A model generated the notes under the pieces. That model ran no database searches, was not told the DNA's origin, and worked only from the letters and a program-made list of their open reading frames with translations. From Aptenodytes patagonicus (lineage: Eukaryota > Chordata > Aves > Sphenisciformes > Spheniscidae), in contig NC_134960.1 of NCBI RefSeq assembly GCF_965638725.1, positions 2,172,501 to 2,236,500 of the forward strand: a DNA stretch of 64,000 nucleotides, in the 5' to 3' direction. Of this stretch, positions 48,201-60,545 are shown in pieces (position 1 is the stretch's first letter; each line of letters opens with the position of its first letter). Both the position numbers and the translations under genes were made by a program.

Positions 48201-51200
48201 CTGCAAGTATCTGAGCAATTTTCTAATGGTCTGAGACTCACAAATTTTACAGGGTATTTGAGATACAAGTTGGTGTCCGTTTAATATTAAAGGAGAGGGA
48301 AGTGGTACAAGGTTTGGTAGAAAGCTGGCAGAAGGGTCTAGCTAAAAGGAAGAGTGGGGAAAAGTTGGGTGTAGGCAAGAGGTGAGGAGGACAGAGATTA
48401 TTTCCATGGCCAGAGCCCTGCAGATAGCACAGTGTAAATATCTTACTCTAGCTTGCATTGCTAGTCATCATAAAAGAGGGAAAAAAATTGTAGAACGGAT
48501 GATAAATGCCCATTTGAAGACAAAATGCAATAGGAATAGCAAAGATTTCATTTAAAATAGCTAAAGTATGTCTTGGTCCAAGGCTCACAAATCCTTGGCA
48601 AGCAACTGGTGAAAAGGGCCTGAAGCCAATGAAAGCAGCAGTATTAGGAAATGGGAACTGAAGCAATATCTACTGATGGGAAAAGAGAAGTGGCCAGGAT
48701 ATTTCTCAGCTGGTTTCACATCCAGGCACCTCCTTTCACGCACAATCACTCCTGCTTTATGATGAGTGGCAAAGCGAGAGGTCCGAGCCAGGCTCTGGAT
48801 TTCCAAAGGTGTCAGGGTGCCAGTGGAAACACACCATCGTGTGGGGACTGATTCATGGGGCACTTCTTATTTAAGATACCATTTTCCCTCTTGGGCAAAA
48901 ACTGCAATAGGAAAAGTAACCTCTCAGTTGCAAAGTCTGGCTCGCTGCTGCCAAACTTTGTTTTCTACCCAGGAGAGAAAACACTAAAAACAAAAGGATC
49001 TGTTACTTGTGCGAGGTTTTAAGGACTATTTTGGTGTAGCAAATGACCGCCATGACGATAGAAGCAAGATGCAGAGTAAAGAGCATTGCAGGTCCAGGGG
49101 ACACGTTGCAGCTTGGTGCCTAAACGCAGATGGATGCCAGGAAGAGTTACAGAAGTGCCGGTGCGAATTAGCACCGAGCTCCTATCCAGCAGCACGGCTG
49201 AAGTACCTAACGTACACCTAAAGCACCAGGAGCTGCTCTGGGATGTGGATGCATATCAGGTTTGCACGTGGGGATCACAGGGCACCCCCAGAATAACGTA
49301 ACCCCGGACTCGCACCTGCGGGGACAGCACAGGCCAGCGCAGCAGGCTGCGAGCAGGGACACTCGCACTTGTTACGGCTGTAGCATCCGTGTGACCTCCC
49401 TCAGAATATGTGGCTGTGTGGGTTTATTTTAGAATAGCCAAGTACACGGGAGGGTTTATGTCTCTGCTTTCTTATATTGACATACAGATAAAACACATAA
49501 ATATATCCCAGCACCACAAAAACCAACCACATGCAACGAGCCAGCAGACAACAGCCCTGGCTGTACACAGAGAGACTGGGCTTGGTTTAATTTCTAATGT
49601 AACTCCGCCGAACCAGGCACTCCCCGCTTCTTCCTATTGTACCTCACGGTGATGTACGTTGGTTAAAGATGCGTATGGAGAGGCTGTCTTATTGCAAGCG
49701 TTTCTTCAGCACCAATTTGTAACTCGTATTCTCACATATCAGCTGCTTCATCTCAATCTGCTTTGGATTTTGGCAATGAAGTTTAATGAGGTTAAAGTAA
49801 AACCTCTCAAAGATTGAGAAGGAAAAAGCTCTTTGTATTTTGGAAAGAAAGGGGTTTAAAGAGCGGTCGCACAGTTCAGGACACAGGCAGTGAGAAAGTG
49901 AAGTGCTGTTCCAGGATTTCTCGGTTCAGACCGGTCTCACACCACTTCAACACTTGTAGCTGATGGGGGTCCTGCACACAGTGGCTGGGCACTTCCACCC
50001 AGAGCAGCTTTTTATCTTCCATCAAAGAGAAATCTGGTGTCTTCATGACCATTAGCTAATGCAAAATTTCTAGTGCAAAGGAGGAAAGCAGCTTGGCTAG
50101 GGATGCACGGTTATGCAATTAATTCACAGCAGAACGCAGTGGGTTTGCACCCACCGTGGGCTGCGCCGGCTGAACTGCACCGGTGGCTGCTGCAGGGATG
50201 GAGAATGAGTGCAAGGGAAGGCTGAGCGTGACCCAGACACTCAGCTTGGCTTGTGTCCCCATCTTAAAATGCATAACAAGGATGATGCAACTTACCACAG
50301 GTCCATTTTTCACAATCTTTTATCAGAGTCATTTAGAAACACCAGCAGAGACTGGTGCGATGACTGAACTTACACTCACCTCTAAGCAGGCTGGGAAATA
50401 TTAACCACAAACTTGAAGTGAATATATCCAAAGCCACAGGTGGTGTTTTTTTTTTTTTAAAGCTCATCAGCCATGATACTTTATAAAGGCATTTGTAATA
50501 CTGCAGAAAAGAAGAACTGAAAATTCCAGAGGTGCATTTTATGCAGTATGAAATATGGTCTCCTCCAGTTTCATATCTTAAATTTGGCTTTTGCTGTATT
50601 CCAGTATAATATTCAGCCTGAAAGGCGCTGTATAATGGCATATATGAACAAATATGTTACATGTACAAAGGAGAAATGAATCCTGCCAACATCTTTGAGG
50701 AAATTTAAATTTGAAATCTGAGCTAAAATAGGTACCTTCAAAGATTTTTTTTTCCCCCAAACCTGTCTTCTTTAAACTCCTATTTAACACCCTTAATTAA
50801 ATTTTCAGGGCAGCAGATGTTACTTACCGAATACTTTCTAAATAATATCCGATTACTGTATAGTACTATATTTTAGGTTGAGAAATCTATATGGAGTTGC
50901 ACAGTTAGTTAAGCGAGGACCCAATGCCTGGTGTGAGATAAAACTGGTCCCCGTTTCAAACCTCCTTCAAACAGTCTGACAACCCCAGAAGACCAGATTA
51001 TTAAGACACAATATGCACATCCATTCTGCCACTCCCCCACTTGCCTGTGGGAATAGGAGGTCTACAGTTCTAACACATTCAAAAGCCCGATTCCTAATGA
51101 ACCAGGCAGTTCCAGGAAGGCAGAGAGACCTCCTGAAGAGAGGGATTACAGCGGGATGAGTCAGTTCAGCAGAGGTTGGTCTTTATTTTGTGTTAGGCAG

Positions 51201-54200
51201 AGGAAGCCCTTGCTGGGGGCCCCAGCTTTTGAGCGTTTGGCCACTGAAATCCAGAGATGGTGTGATAACGATCTTGGCAGGGTCAGAGTCTGAACGTCAG
51301 TGAAGATAGATCAAGCAGCAGCAGGCGTGTGAGCAAAGTCAAAACCTGCGACAGCGAGACGATGTGAGGTGGAAACTGTCCTTCATCCTCACCACAACAC
51401 GGCTGAGTGCCGAGGCGGTGGGCTGGTTCCATCGAAGCGAATCCACTTCTCTGGAAGTGACCTAAAAATACACACCCGGCACACCAGCGTTCCCAAGGCT
51501 CTTACACAGAGCAGACGCGGGCTGTGTTCTGGCTGCAGAATGCACAGGAAATGCCAAAATTAAGATCTTCATCTTTACCGGTTGCAAAGCACATGGCTGT
51601 GAACCTGAATTCGGATTCGGGACTAACTCGACCGTCTGTCTTCCACATTTCCCTGTGATGTTCCCTTGCCACGTTAGACACCCCAACAGCCGCCGGATGG
51701 CCAGAGCTTTCCCTTGGCCGTCGCCCAGCCGCTGGTCGGGAGCACCGGAGCTGCTGGGTGTGCGGACCATCAACTGCTGCTCCACCAGAAACCTCCTCCG
51801 CATCCCCACTGCCACGGGGAAAGTTTCCCAGCCTTGGCTTCATCCCACGCCTCTTCTGGGTATAAAGCATGTATCAAGCGCTGTAAGGAAAGGGACAATG
51901 TTAACATATTGAATATTACTGTATTTCTAGTTTGGCTGATAAAAAGTATTCCTTCTTTGCCAAAGTGTATTCATTTCTTCACATGCTGATGTCCATTCTC
52001 CCTGCAAGTGTTGTGTGTGTATATACGTATATACACACATGCTTTTACAACACTGGCATCAAGACAGCCGACAGCGTGTTACCTTTGGTATATTTTATAA
52101 AGCTCTTCTCCAACCACTGCCACTGAAGCAGCCGCTGGCAGGTCTGGCTACACCCTGCCAACCACCTCCCACCTCACAACCTCATTCTGGCTATATTCCC
52201 CTACAGTGGGAAAGCGCCGTCGTCTTCCTCACGCTAGAAACCATCCCGTGTCAGGTGGACAGCAGGGTCTGCCCTGCAGAAGGCTTCATTCAGCATGGCA
52301 AGATGTGAAGATGGAGAACTGCATTTTTCTAATGCTTCTACCCTGAAGTCATTTCCAAGACAAAAATTCTCTTCTTGCAGCCCAGCTGGAAGATGAAAAC
52401 TTAGATCAGGGAGCCTAAAATTTTTGTAGCCCTCCACTAACAGCTGCGGGAGTCCTTGGCACAGTCTCTGCTTCCCAAAAGTTTATCCATTCCAGCCTAC
52501 CCATCTCACCATGAAAAAGTATTTCCCATATTCCTCACCTCCTGCGCTGTCTTCAGGTGCTTTAACTGTCTAAGATCTGCTTTCCCCATGACCCGAGATA
52601 ATGTTTAAACGCCTGGACAGAACACACCTCACACACTGTCCAGCTTGTAATAAGAACCAGCTGGAGGTGTCCGACCGCACCGGGACTGGCAGGCTTTCCA
52701 CCGCCTCCTCCTGTGCAACGGCTTGGAGCATCACGAAGTGACTAATGCAGGGCTTGCTGCTGGCTAGAAATAGAGCGGGGAGGTATCTGAAGCTCTAGAG
52801 TTTATGGCTACCTAAGCAATAAAGCTCAAGCAAGTTATGTATCATGAGAAACATGAACCAAGCCGGGGAGTTCTGCGCCGCTGAAGATCTGAGAGACGGC
52901 TCTGGCATGGGGGTAAGCTCCAGCCTCTGGCCGATTATTTCCCAGATACACTACTTAACAGGGTGCAGCACCCAGACATGCTTTTAAATAGAAGTGAAGG
53001 CTAGGCTGTCAGGGATGAAGGCACAGACACAGTGCCCCCCAATCCCCGAGTCCCCCCCCCAAGGAGCTGCATCTCCCAGCAGCAACGCACCCTGGCGCCC
53101 GTCTGCACAGTGGCTCCTGCGGTTTCGTGCAGTTCCATCTCAGGAATTCCCCTCCTCAGCTTGCTCAGAGCCTGCGGCAGCTTTTTCGAGGCACCATTTG
53201 TTTTTCTGGTTCATACCTTTCCCACAAGCTGCTTCCTCTCGTGGAGCACAGCACAGCACGCAGGGCTCCACTTCGACGTGTGAATCCACCACCGAAGCTT
53301 GAAGTTCCCCTACCAGCACCCGACGAGCAAGGAAGCTGTAATTACCCCGAACGAGGACGGCTAGGTACGGCGATGCAAAGAGACCGAGTGATTTGCTTGC
53401 AAGTCGCGCAGGATGTCGGGCTGGGGCAGGAGCGGAGCAGACGCAGCATCTCCCGACACTCGGGCTGCGCACAGCGAGTTTCCGCCCTTCACACTTCATC
53501 CCCAAGCCAGTAACGGTCCATGCAGCCAGGAGATGATAAAGGTCCGTGGGGGAAACCCACCGTGCCCGGGAATGCAGATCTGCCGTGGGAAAACGCAAAA
53601 GAAGCGGTGCCTCGTGAGCAATAATTCACATTTTCTCCCAAAACAAACAGATCTAAGTTATCATTGGAATGATTCTGTCCCCTAACAAGGAGGCACTGTA
53701 AAAGGGCTCAGGAAAATGAGGATGCTTGCAGAGGAAAAATAGCAGATGCGAGAGAAATTTCCACTTTGCCTCCAAAGGAAAAAAAACACCAAATGATACA
53801 TGGCTTTCTTCAGCAGAAAACAGAAAAACTTTGTCTGCAAAGTGGAGAAAAAGTTGTTCAGATGAGACGAGGGAGGAAGCAGTGCAGAGGAGAAAGAAGA
53901 GAGCAAAGCAATTTTCCGTAAATCACAAAAAAAATGGACAATTTCTGTGGAAAGCAGATAACTTATACAAATATTTTTGTTTGCTTTCAACCCCCTCTAA
54001 TCCCTTACATTTTTAAATCAAATGTAAGATGACAAACTTCACAGGAAGTTTTCTCTGTTCCAGAAAACCCCACAAACTAATAATTTTCTCTTTGTTAATG
54101 AAGAAGGTAACGAAGTACACTGCATAGGAAGATGAACTTTGGAAAGATGACAGGGAACTGTTAGCCCCTCCATCAGGGCCAGCGCGACAGAGAACGCAGC

Positions 54201-57200
54201 AACCAAATCAGATGTCAGTTTTGGAAAGTCCCACATCACACACACTATATTCGATTAGAAAAGCAAAGATTGATTACCCAAGAATGAACTTTAATTAAAA
54301 TAAAAGTACAAAGTTCTTTGCTTCCAGGAGCCAGAATATTTAAAGGCTGGAGCATCTCAAAATATTTTTTTACCCAAGGTGAGTGAAGTGTTTTGGATAT
54401 CTGTCTCTTAGATCAAAAAGCAAATTTCCCTTTACCTGCTTACAGGCTTGAAAAAAAGAGATTCAGCTTAGAAAGATTAGAAATTCTTCTCCACATTTCC
54501 TGGTCTGGGTCAGAATGAGAAATTAGAAATACTATCCTTTCACTCCTGATTTTAGCCAAACCAAACAGCAAGTACCAGAAATCAAGGTGAGACGGGGGAA
54601 GGGGATGGGACACAAGGTCCCCGTGTGAAATTTTCTACATTTTTGTGTTTTTTGACACACCAGAAATGTTCAAAAGACCCAAGTACCTTTCAACCAAGCC
54701 AAAAACAAAATTTAGCCTCCAAGTCCTTCTTGGATGTCTGCTCAGTTCCAGCGGGTCCAAAGTAGCATATTCAACAGGCAGCACCGCGGTTTGATTTCAG
54801 GCGGCCTCAGGTGTCAGATAGGTTTGGGCACATCTCCTTCGCAAGGAGATACCTCTTGCAGTAACCTGATTTCTTATAACTCAGATGACACAAAGCCTTG
54901 TGCTGTGTAAGAGACCCGAGCTGTGCTTTGTCCCTCTTGCTCGTTGCCACGTTGAAGGCTTTGCTTAGCAGGTGAAAAGATGGGAAAAGCATTGGAGAAG
55001 TCCCTGGTGAAGCAGCACACCTTCCAGGGTGTCTCCAGGCACCCGGGGTACAGCGCAACCAGACCATCTCAGACACTTTGGGATATCCACCATTTCGGAC
55101 ACTTACGGAATACCATCTTAATGGTTTTGCCCCCCAGTGAAATTTTTGCACAGGCTCCAAATGCCATACCGCCCAGTTTGCAAAGGATGTCACCGAGGTC
55201 TCTGCCACTTCACCTCCCCTCACTGCTGCGGATGGCTCCGCCGGGCTCCCTTCCTGCAAGCGGGAGCAGACGGCCACGCAGGGGACTCCTGACCCAACTC
55301 TTAGTCAAGCTAATGGTGGACTCCAGGATCTTGTTGCCATCCAGCAGAAACACAAACATGCTCTAATGTGAAATAAGCCAGAAGCACTCACGCAGGAAGG
55401 GAAGACCTGATCTCTTGGTGGTTTCAGTCTTGGATCTACCACTGGCATTGTCCAAGCTCAGGGCCAAATCTGAACTTTCCCTTTCGAGCTCTTGAAGCTT
55501 GCAACATCTCCACGTGAGCAGGCAGGGTAAGGCTGGAGCCATGTCCAGTGTGGGAAGCAGAACTAGAGAAGAGCCTGACATTTAACAGCAGAAGTCGCCA
55601 TTGCCTGCACAGCACCTGCAGAGAGAGGTCTTGGCCTCAAAACAACCCCTCCTAGTACAATCATCAAACAGCTCTGTGCCACATCAGATGGACTAATCTT
55701 CGTGACCACAAGATCAGATTAATCAAATTTATCATACTCTTGCAAAAGAAGATAAATCTGTATTATTCTGAGACTCCTTGCTGACTGAATAAACCATTCT
55801 ATCATTCTGGATAAAAATGAAATGGGGCCAACACTGTCCTATTTTTTTCTCATTTAAGTGAGAATTAATTTAAGCGGTGTAATTAAGATTACATGAGTGC
55901 TAAGTGAGTAAAAAGTAACATCAGAATCCAAAAGTCTGTCCTTATTTCATAACAAATACTGCAATGCTGGATGGCCACTTGAAAATACCCCTTATTTGTC
56001 ATAAATATCTAAATTCTACTGTATGGAGCCATGAAGTTCAGCACTAGCACGATGGAAAACTCATACTTTGAAAAACAGCTGTATGAAGTAGAGGGAACAC
56101 GCTGTCGAGATACAAACATAAAACTGAACAAATAAATCAATAGACTTAAAATAAAAATTACATATTACAGCCGTAAGCCACCCGAAGTCTTTCTGTCCTG
56201 TTATCTTGCACATTGAAAAACCAAATACAACTTTTTTCTTGCTGGGCAATGTCTGCTGGTGTGTGGTGGAAACGGTCCAACAGCTGCTATATCTACAGTG
56301 TTCACGTGGGGGCCCAATCCAAAATGCAAGGAGACAGAACAGGGGTAGTGGTACAGATACTCTCCCCACCACCTCGAAGACCGCTTAATGTTGGTCTCTG
56401 AGTACGTGCACTGTTCATCTCCAGTAACCAAGTCATCGTCGAACTTGATTTAAAGTGTTTTATTTGATGGAGGAAAAGCCCAGTTTCATACCTGCATCCT
56501 CTCCAGCACATGGGACTGTCGACATGACGGGGCAGACGGACCAGCTCCTTACCGACAGACAAACACCATTCGAGATGGCCCATGCGGCCGCGTGCGCGTC
56601 TCCCAAAACTCACTGATTAGAGCCTGATGTCTTGAACCAAAGTCCTGGTGAACCACGAGACCATGAACGCTTTGGGAACTGGTTCCAGCTTTGGCCGCTC
56701 CCTGCGACACCGTCTGAGCGGACGAGGCCCCAGCTTCACCAGCGGCCCCTTCCCAGGGCAGATTTCTACAAATTTGAAATTTAATCTGTAAAATCACGGA
56801 AATTGTGCAAAGTAGCTCCTCTCCTTTATTTCCGGCATTTTCACTCTCTGGAAAAGGGAATGTAAATAACAAGTAATAAGGCAGATTGTTCTGGTCCTCC
56901 AAAACCTTTGTATTTGGTATGTATTTCAGATTATTTTCTTTAGTAGACGCGAAGGCATTGCTTAATGGTATCCTGTCAACAGTCAGCTGGACATTCCCCC
57001 TCTAATGCAAAACATGCCCTTCGAATGATGCAAAATTCCTTGAACAATATTAATAAGCAACAACCATCAGGCAGAATAATACTGGAAAAATAAAAGAACA
57101 AACTCTTGTAAAGCCCCCAGTCAGTGATATGGGGATAATGGTTTTGACAAGTGGCATAAAATGGCAACCCCTTTCCTAACATCTCTTTTCTTAACAGTAT

Positions 57201-57572
57201 GTCCCACGCAGCCGCAAGCAGGTGCGTCCATCACCCGTTTAAACATGGTCTTTAAATCCAAAGTGATAGTACCATTTTCAGGACACTTTCATACGTATCT
57301 TCCATGCATGAACACAGAGGTCCTACAGCACACACACACGTTCCTCCGTTTCCTCAGCCCAGCTCCTCTTCCTATTGTCCTCTACATCAGAATTACCCAT
57401 ATTTCTATTTCATAAGTTATTTACCTATACAAAATGTTTACAGATGAAAGCCAGTATGCCTGCCATTTAAGGGACAGCCTCCGAGACTTTGAGCTGTATT
57501 ACCTGTAAAGATGGCTCACAACAGCAGATGGACTTTCCTCAGTCACAGGGTAAAGAGTTTCAAAGGTTATAT
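45201..57572. other. Non-coding interval
   Basis: No gene or retroelement recognised in these 12 kb. AT-rich and moderate-GC stretches alternate, with short T or A runs (50449-50460, 50744-50754), a G/T run near 46429-46446 and an alternating 'tatatacgtatatacacac' at about 52020-52038. The longest frames (about 150 codons near 53140-53600 and 54807-55277, both minus) carry no family motif and have no supporting splice structure. Confidence 0.5.
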
Positions 57573-57577
57573 TCTAT
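57573..57577. repeat. Target-site duplication, left copy
   Basis: TCTAT immediately before the LTR, identical to the five bases after it at 58133-58137. Confidence 0.9.
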
Positions 57578-58132
57578 TGTCCTGGTTTCGGCAGGGATAG
57601 AGTTAATTTCCTTCCTAGTAGCTGGTGCAGTGCTGTGTTTTGGATTTAGGGTGAGAACAATGTTGATAACACACCGATGTTTTAGTTGTTGCTGAGCAGT
57701 GTTTACACTAGTCAAGGGCTTTTCAGCTTCCCATGCTCTGCCGACTGAGCAGGCTGGGGGTGCACAAGAAGCCGGGAGGGGGCACAGCCAGGACAGCTGA
57801 CCCCAACTGGCCAGAGGGACATTCCATACCATGGGACGTCATGCTCAGTACATAAACGGGGGGAAAGCTGGCTGGGGGGGGGCCGCTGCTCGGGGACTGG
57901 CTGGGCATCGGTCGGCGGGTGGTGAGCAAATGCATTGTGCATCACTTGCTTTGTGTATTATTATTATTATTGTTATTGTTATTTTATTTCCATTATTAAA
58001 CTGTTTTTATCTCAACCCACGAGTTTTCTCACTTGTGCTCTTCCAATTCTCTCCCCCATCCCACCGGGGTGTGGGGGGAGTGAGCAAGCGGCTGTGTGGT
58101 GCTCAGTTGCCGACTGAGGTTAAACCACGACA
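57578..58132 (+). mobile_element. Solo LTR of an endogenous retrovirus, 555 bp, with 5-bp target duplication
   Basis: The element begins TGTCCTGGTTTCGGC and ends TTAAACCACGACA, that is TG...CA ends, and is bounded by identical TCTAT at 57573-57577 and 58133-58137. It contains a TATA-like TACATAAA near 57849 and an ATTAAA signal at 57995-58000, so the U3-R-U5 order runs on the + strand. A TTA/TTG microsatellite sits just before the ATTAAA. No internal viral genes are present; this is the remnant of recombination between two LTRs. A 5-bp duplication is typical of ERVL-like avian elements. LTRs with these termini are, as I recall, abundant in neoavian birds. Confidence 0.93.
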
Positions 58133-58160
58133 TCTATATATATATATTTTTTTTTTTTTC
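58133..58160. repeat. Target-site duplication (right copy) and adjoining TA/T-rich tract
   Basis: TCTAT at 58133-58137 matches the left copy. It leads into (TA)n and a 13-bp T run, so the LTR integrated at the edge of an AT-rich simple sequence. Confidence 0.85.
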
Positions 58161-60289
58161 TAGTAGGAGTAGTTACTCTGCCAGTAACAAAAGGCACAGC
58201 CACTAAAAAGAAGGGTGGAAATAGCTGATGTAAACTCTAGGACAAGCCCTTGGAGAAGCTTGATCATTCCTCAGCCACCTACGTTCGGCTGGGATTGACT
58301 CATGCATCGTCCTGGGAAGCAGCTGCATTTCTACCCTGTATTTACAGGGCTTCAGACCATGTTTAGGCTGAATTTCCCTGTACAATAGTGGTGGCTGGTG
58401 GCAGACCTACTTGTTTATGTAGCTAATGGAAAGTCGTATAAACTGGCATCGGTCTCATGGCGTCTGTCACCGGCACCTTGTACTCAGCCAACACCATTTA
58501 CTGGCAATAACAAGCATGTGGACATACAGGGATCACTCAGTTACATCATAAAACAAGATGAAATCAAATACTTTAATGTGCAGAGCATCGTTTGTCTCAA
58601 ATAACTAAAACAAATGTTGACATCTGAGTTATTTGGAACTTTCCCATCACAGCGCTTTTGTCTCAGAAAACATGATTTAGATCAAAAGGGAATTTCCCAC
58701 AAGTACATTTGGATTTTGCTTAAATCACCTCATACAAATATAAAATCAAAATAAAATGTTTCAATTGTGTTTATTAAAAAACCCAAACCACAAAGAACAG
58801 CTGTCTTGTTGAAATGAGCTGAAATATTTAATTTTTGCTCAGCCTGACTGTGACCTGTGTCCACCTGAGCTACCATCAAACCATGAAGTTTCTAAGTAAT
58901 TTTTGCACCTCCTGACCCCACTTCTGTGGTCAGAGTCCTTAGGCAGACTGCATCGCTCATAAAACAATCTATTTAACCTTTAATTAAATCTTGGTGCTAC
59001 CCCATGGACCTTCATGACCACTAATGAGACCATTCCCAGGGGATGAAACCCTGCTTCCCGATGCACCCTGCCCTGTTTCGGTATTAAGGATCACCACGGT
59101 GGGTGACTGCCCCTGGAGCGGGGCTCAGTGGAGACCCTTCTTATGCTGTATTTGGAAAGGGTGACTGAAAAATCTGAAAAATCTAGATTTTCAGCTTCAT
59201 ACCTGACAAATTCTTTTATCGCCATTAATGGCCAGTAGCACACTCACAAGACAAGATAAGAAAGCGTCGAGACCAACAGTTACATAATACAGCTAATATT
59301 AATAAGTTGAGTCATAGCAATTATGTCACCTCTGACGACTGTGTTTCATTTGCTTATGGTTTTTTTTTTTTTCAAAGTTCATGCAAATACCTTTTGAAAC
59401 AAGCCAATGAATGCAAGTTGACCTTCAAACGTGCAAGATGCTAAAACAGGTGAATTCCTCAAGGCAGAGCGAGCCCTCGCCATGAGATGTGGCATCATCT
59501 TCCACATCACCCCCTGCTCCTCACACTTCAGCAGAAGCCGCAGCTCTCTGGAGCTTTGCTCACCACGATGCAGCCCAGTTCTTGCAGCTAATTTCAGCGC
59601 CGCCGCTCTGCAGCGGCCAAGTTCACAGACGTATTTGTGTGATTTTTTCATAACTTCCTCCAAGTAGGTCTTTTTTTTTTTTCCATGCTAAACCCAACAT
59701 TTTTACTCTTCCTAGGTCAACAAGAAGGCATCTTGCCTTGGCATCGTGCCTATCTGCCCGGCCCAGTCCCAGCATTTCTTATGAACAGTGCCAGTTCCCA
59801 GGGTGGGTGGAGCAGGCTGGGGGGGGGGGGACGGACACCTGGCTTATTTACTAAGAGCCCCTCAAAAACTATCTCTGTAGAGCAGACTCAGCCCCTTCAG
59901 AGCTAAAAGGGCAAGGATTTGGGTGCTTCCCCATGGGAAGCCAGTTCCCAGGCAGCTTCCCACTGGGCACACGCTTTGGGGACTGAAGGCGATGCTGTTT
60001 TTCTTCCATTTTTATGACCGTTGTTGAGCCTGCGCTGGGTTCCCTGTCCTGCTGGGGACTTCACTGAGCGCCTGGCATGCGCCAAGGCTCTGAGCTATTG
60101 CCCTGCTTGAAAGCAGAGGGGAAGGCGGAGGAAATGACACCGGCGAGGTGTAGTGCACAAGCACTGCGAGCAGACACACATCCCTGACATCGGACAACCT
60201 GCAAAGCACAGAAAGCCCCAACTGCCCTACAGATCTCCAGCTTGAACCCATGGTACACAAGGTCCATGCAAGAGCCTTGGATGTACATG
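58161..60289. other. Non-coding interval
   Basis: No gene recognised. Holds T runs at 59361-59372 and 59670-59682 and a G run at 59820-59830. Short open frames lack motifs. Confidence 0.5.
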
Positions 60290-60545
60290 AAACAACCTCG
60301 AGTTGCGTCAGGGGAGGTTTAGGTTGGATATTAGGAAAAATTTCTTCATGGAAAGGGTTGTCAAGCATTGGAAGAGGCTGCCCAGGGAAGTGGTTGAGTC
60401 GCCATCCCTAGAGGTATTTAGAAGACGTGTAGATGTGGCGCTAAGGGACGTGGTTTAGTGGTGGACTTGGCAGTGCTCCATTAACGGTTGGACTCGACGA
60501 TCTGAAAGGTCTTTTCCAACGTAAATGGTTCTATGATTCTATGAT
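60290..60545 (+). mobile_element. CR1 LINE 3'-end fragment with intact terminal repeat
   Basis: A clear CR1 3' end: 'ggaggtttaggttggatatt', 'gaggctgcccagggaagtgg', 'ggttggactcgacgatct', then 'ttctatgattctatgat', two copies of the terminal ATTCTATG repeat. The intact tail and good match make this the youngest-looking of the three CR1 copies. It is 5'-truncated and encodes no protein. Confidence 0.93.

Noticed and set aside
54807-55277. 156-codon minus-strand frame as a possible exon
   Set aside because: No known family resemblance, no signal or domain, and GC-moderate DNA with competing frames; treated as chance.
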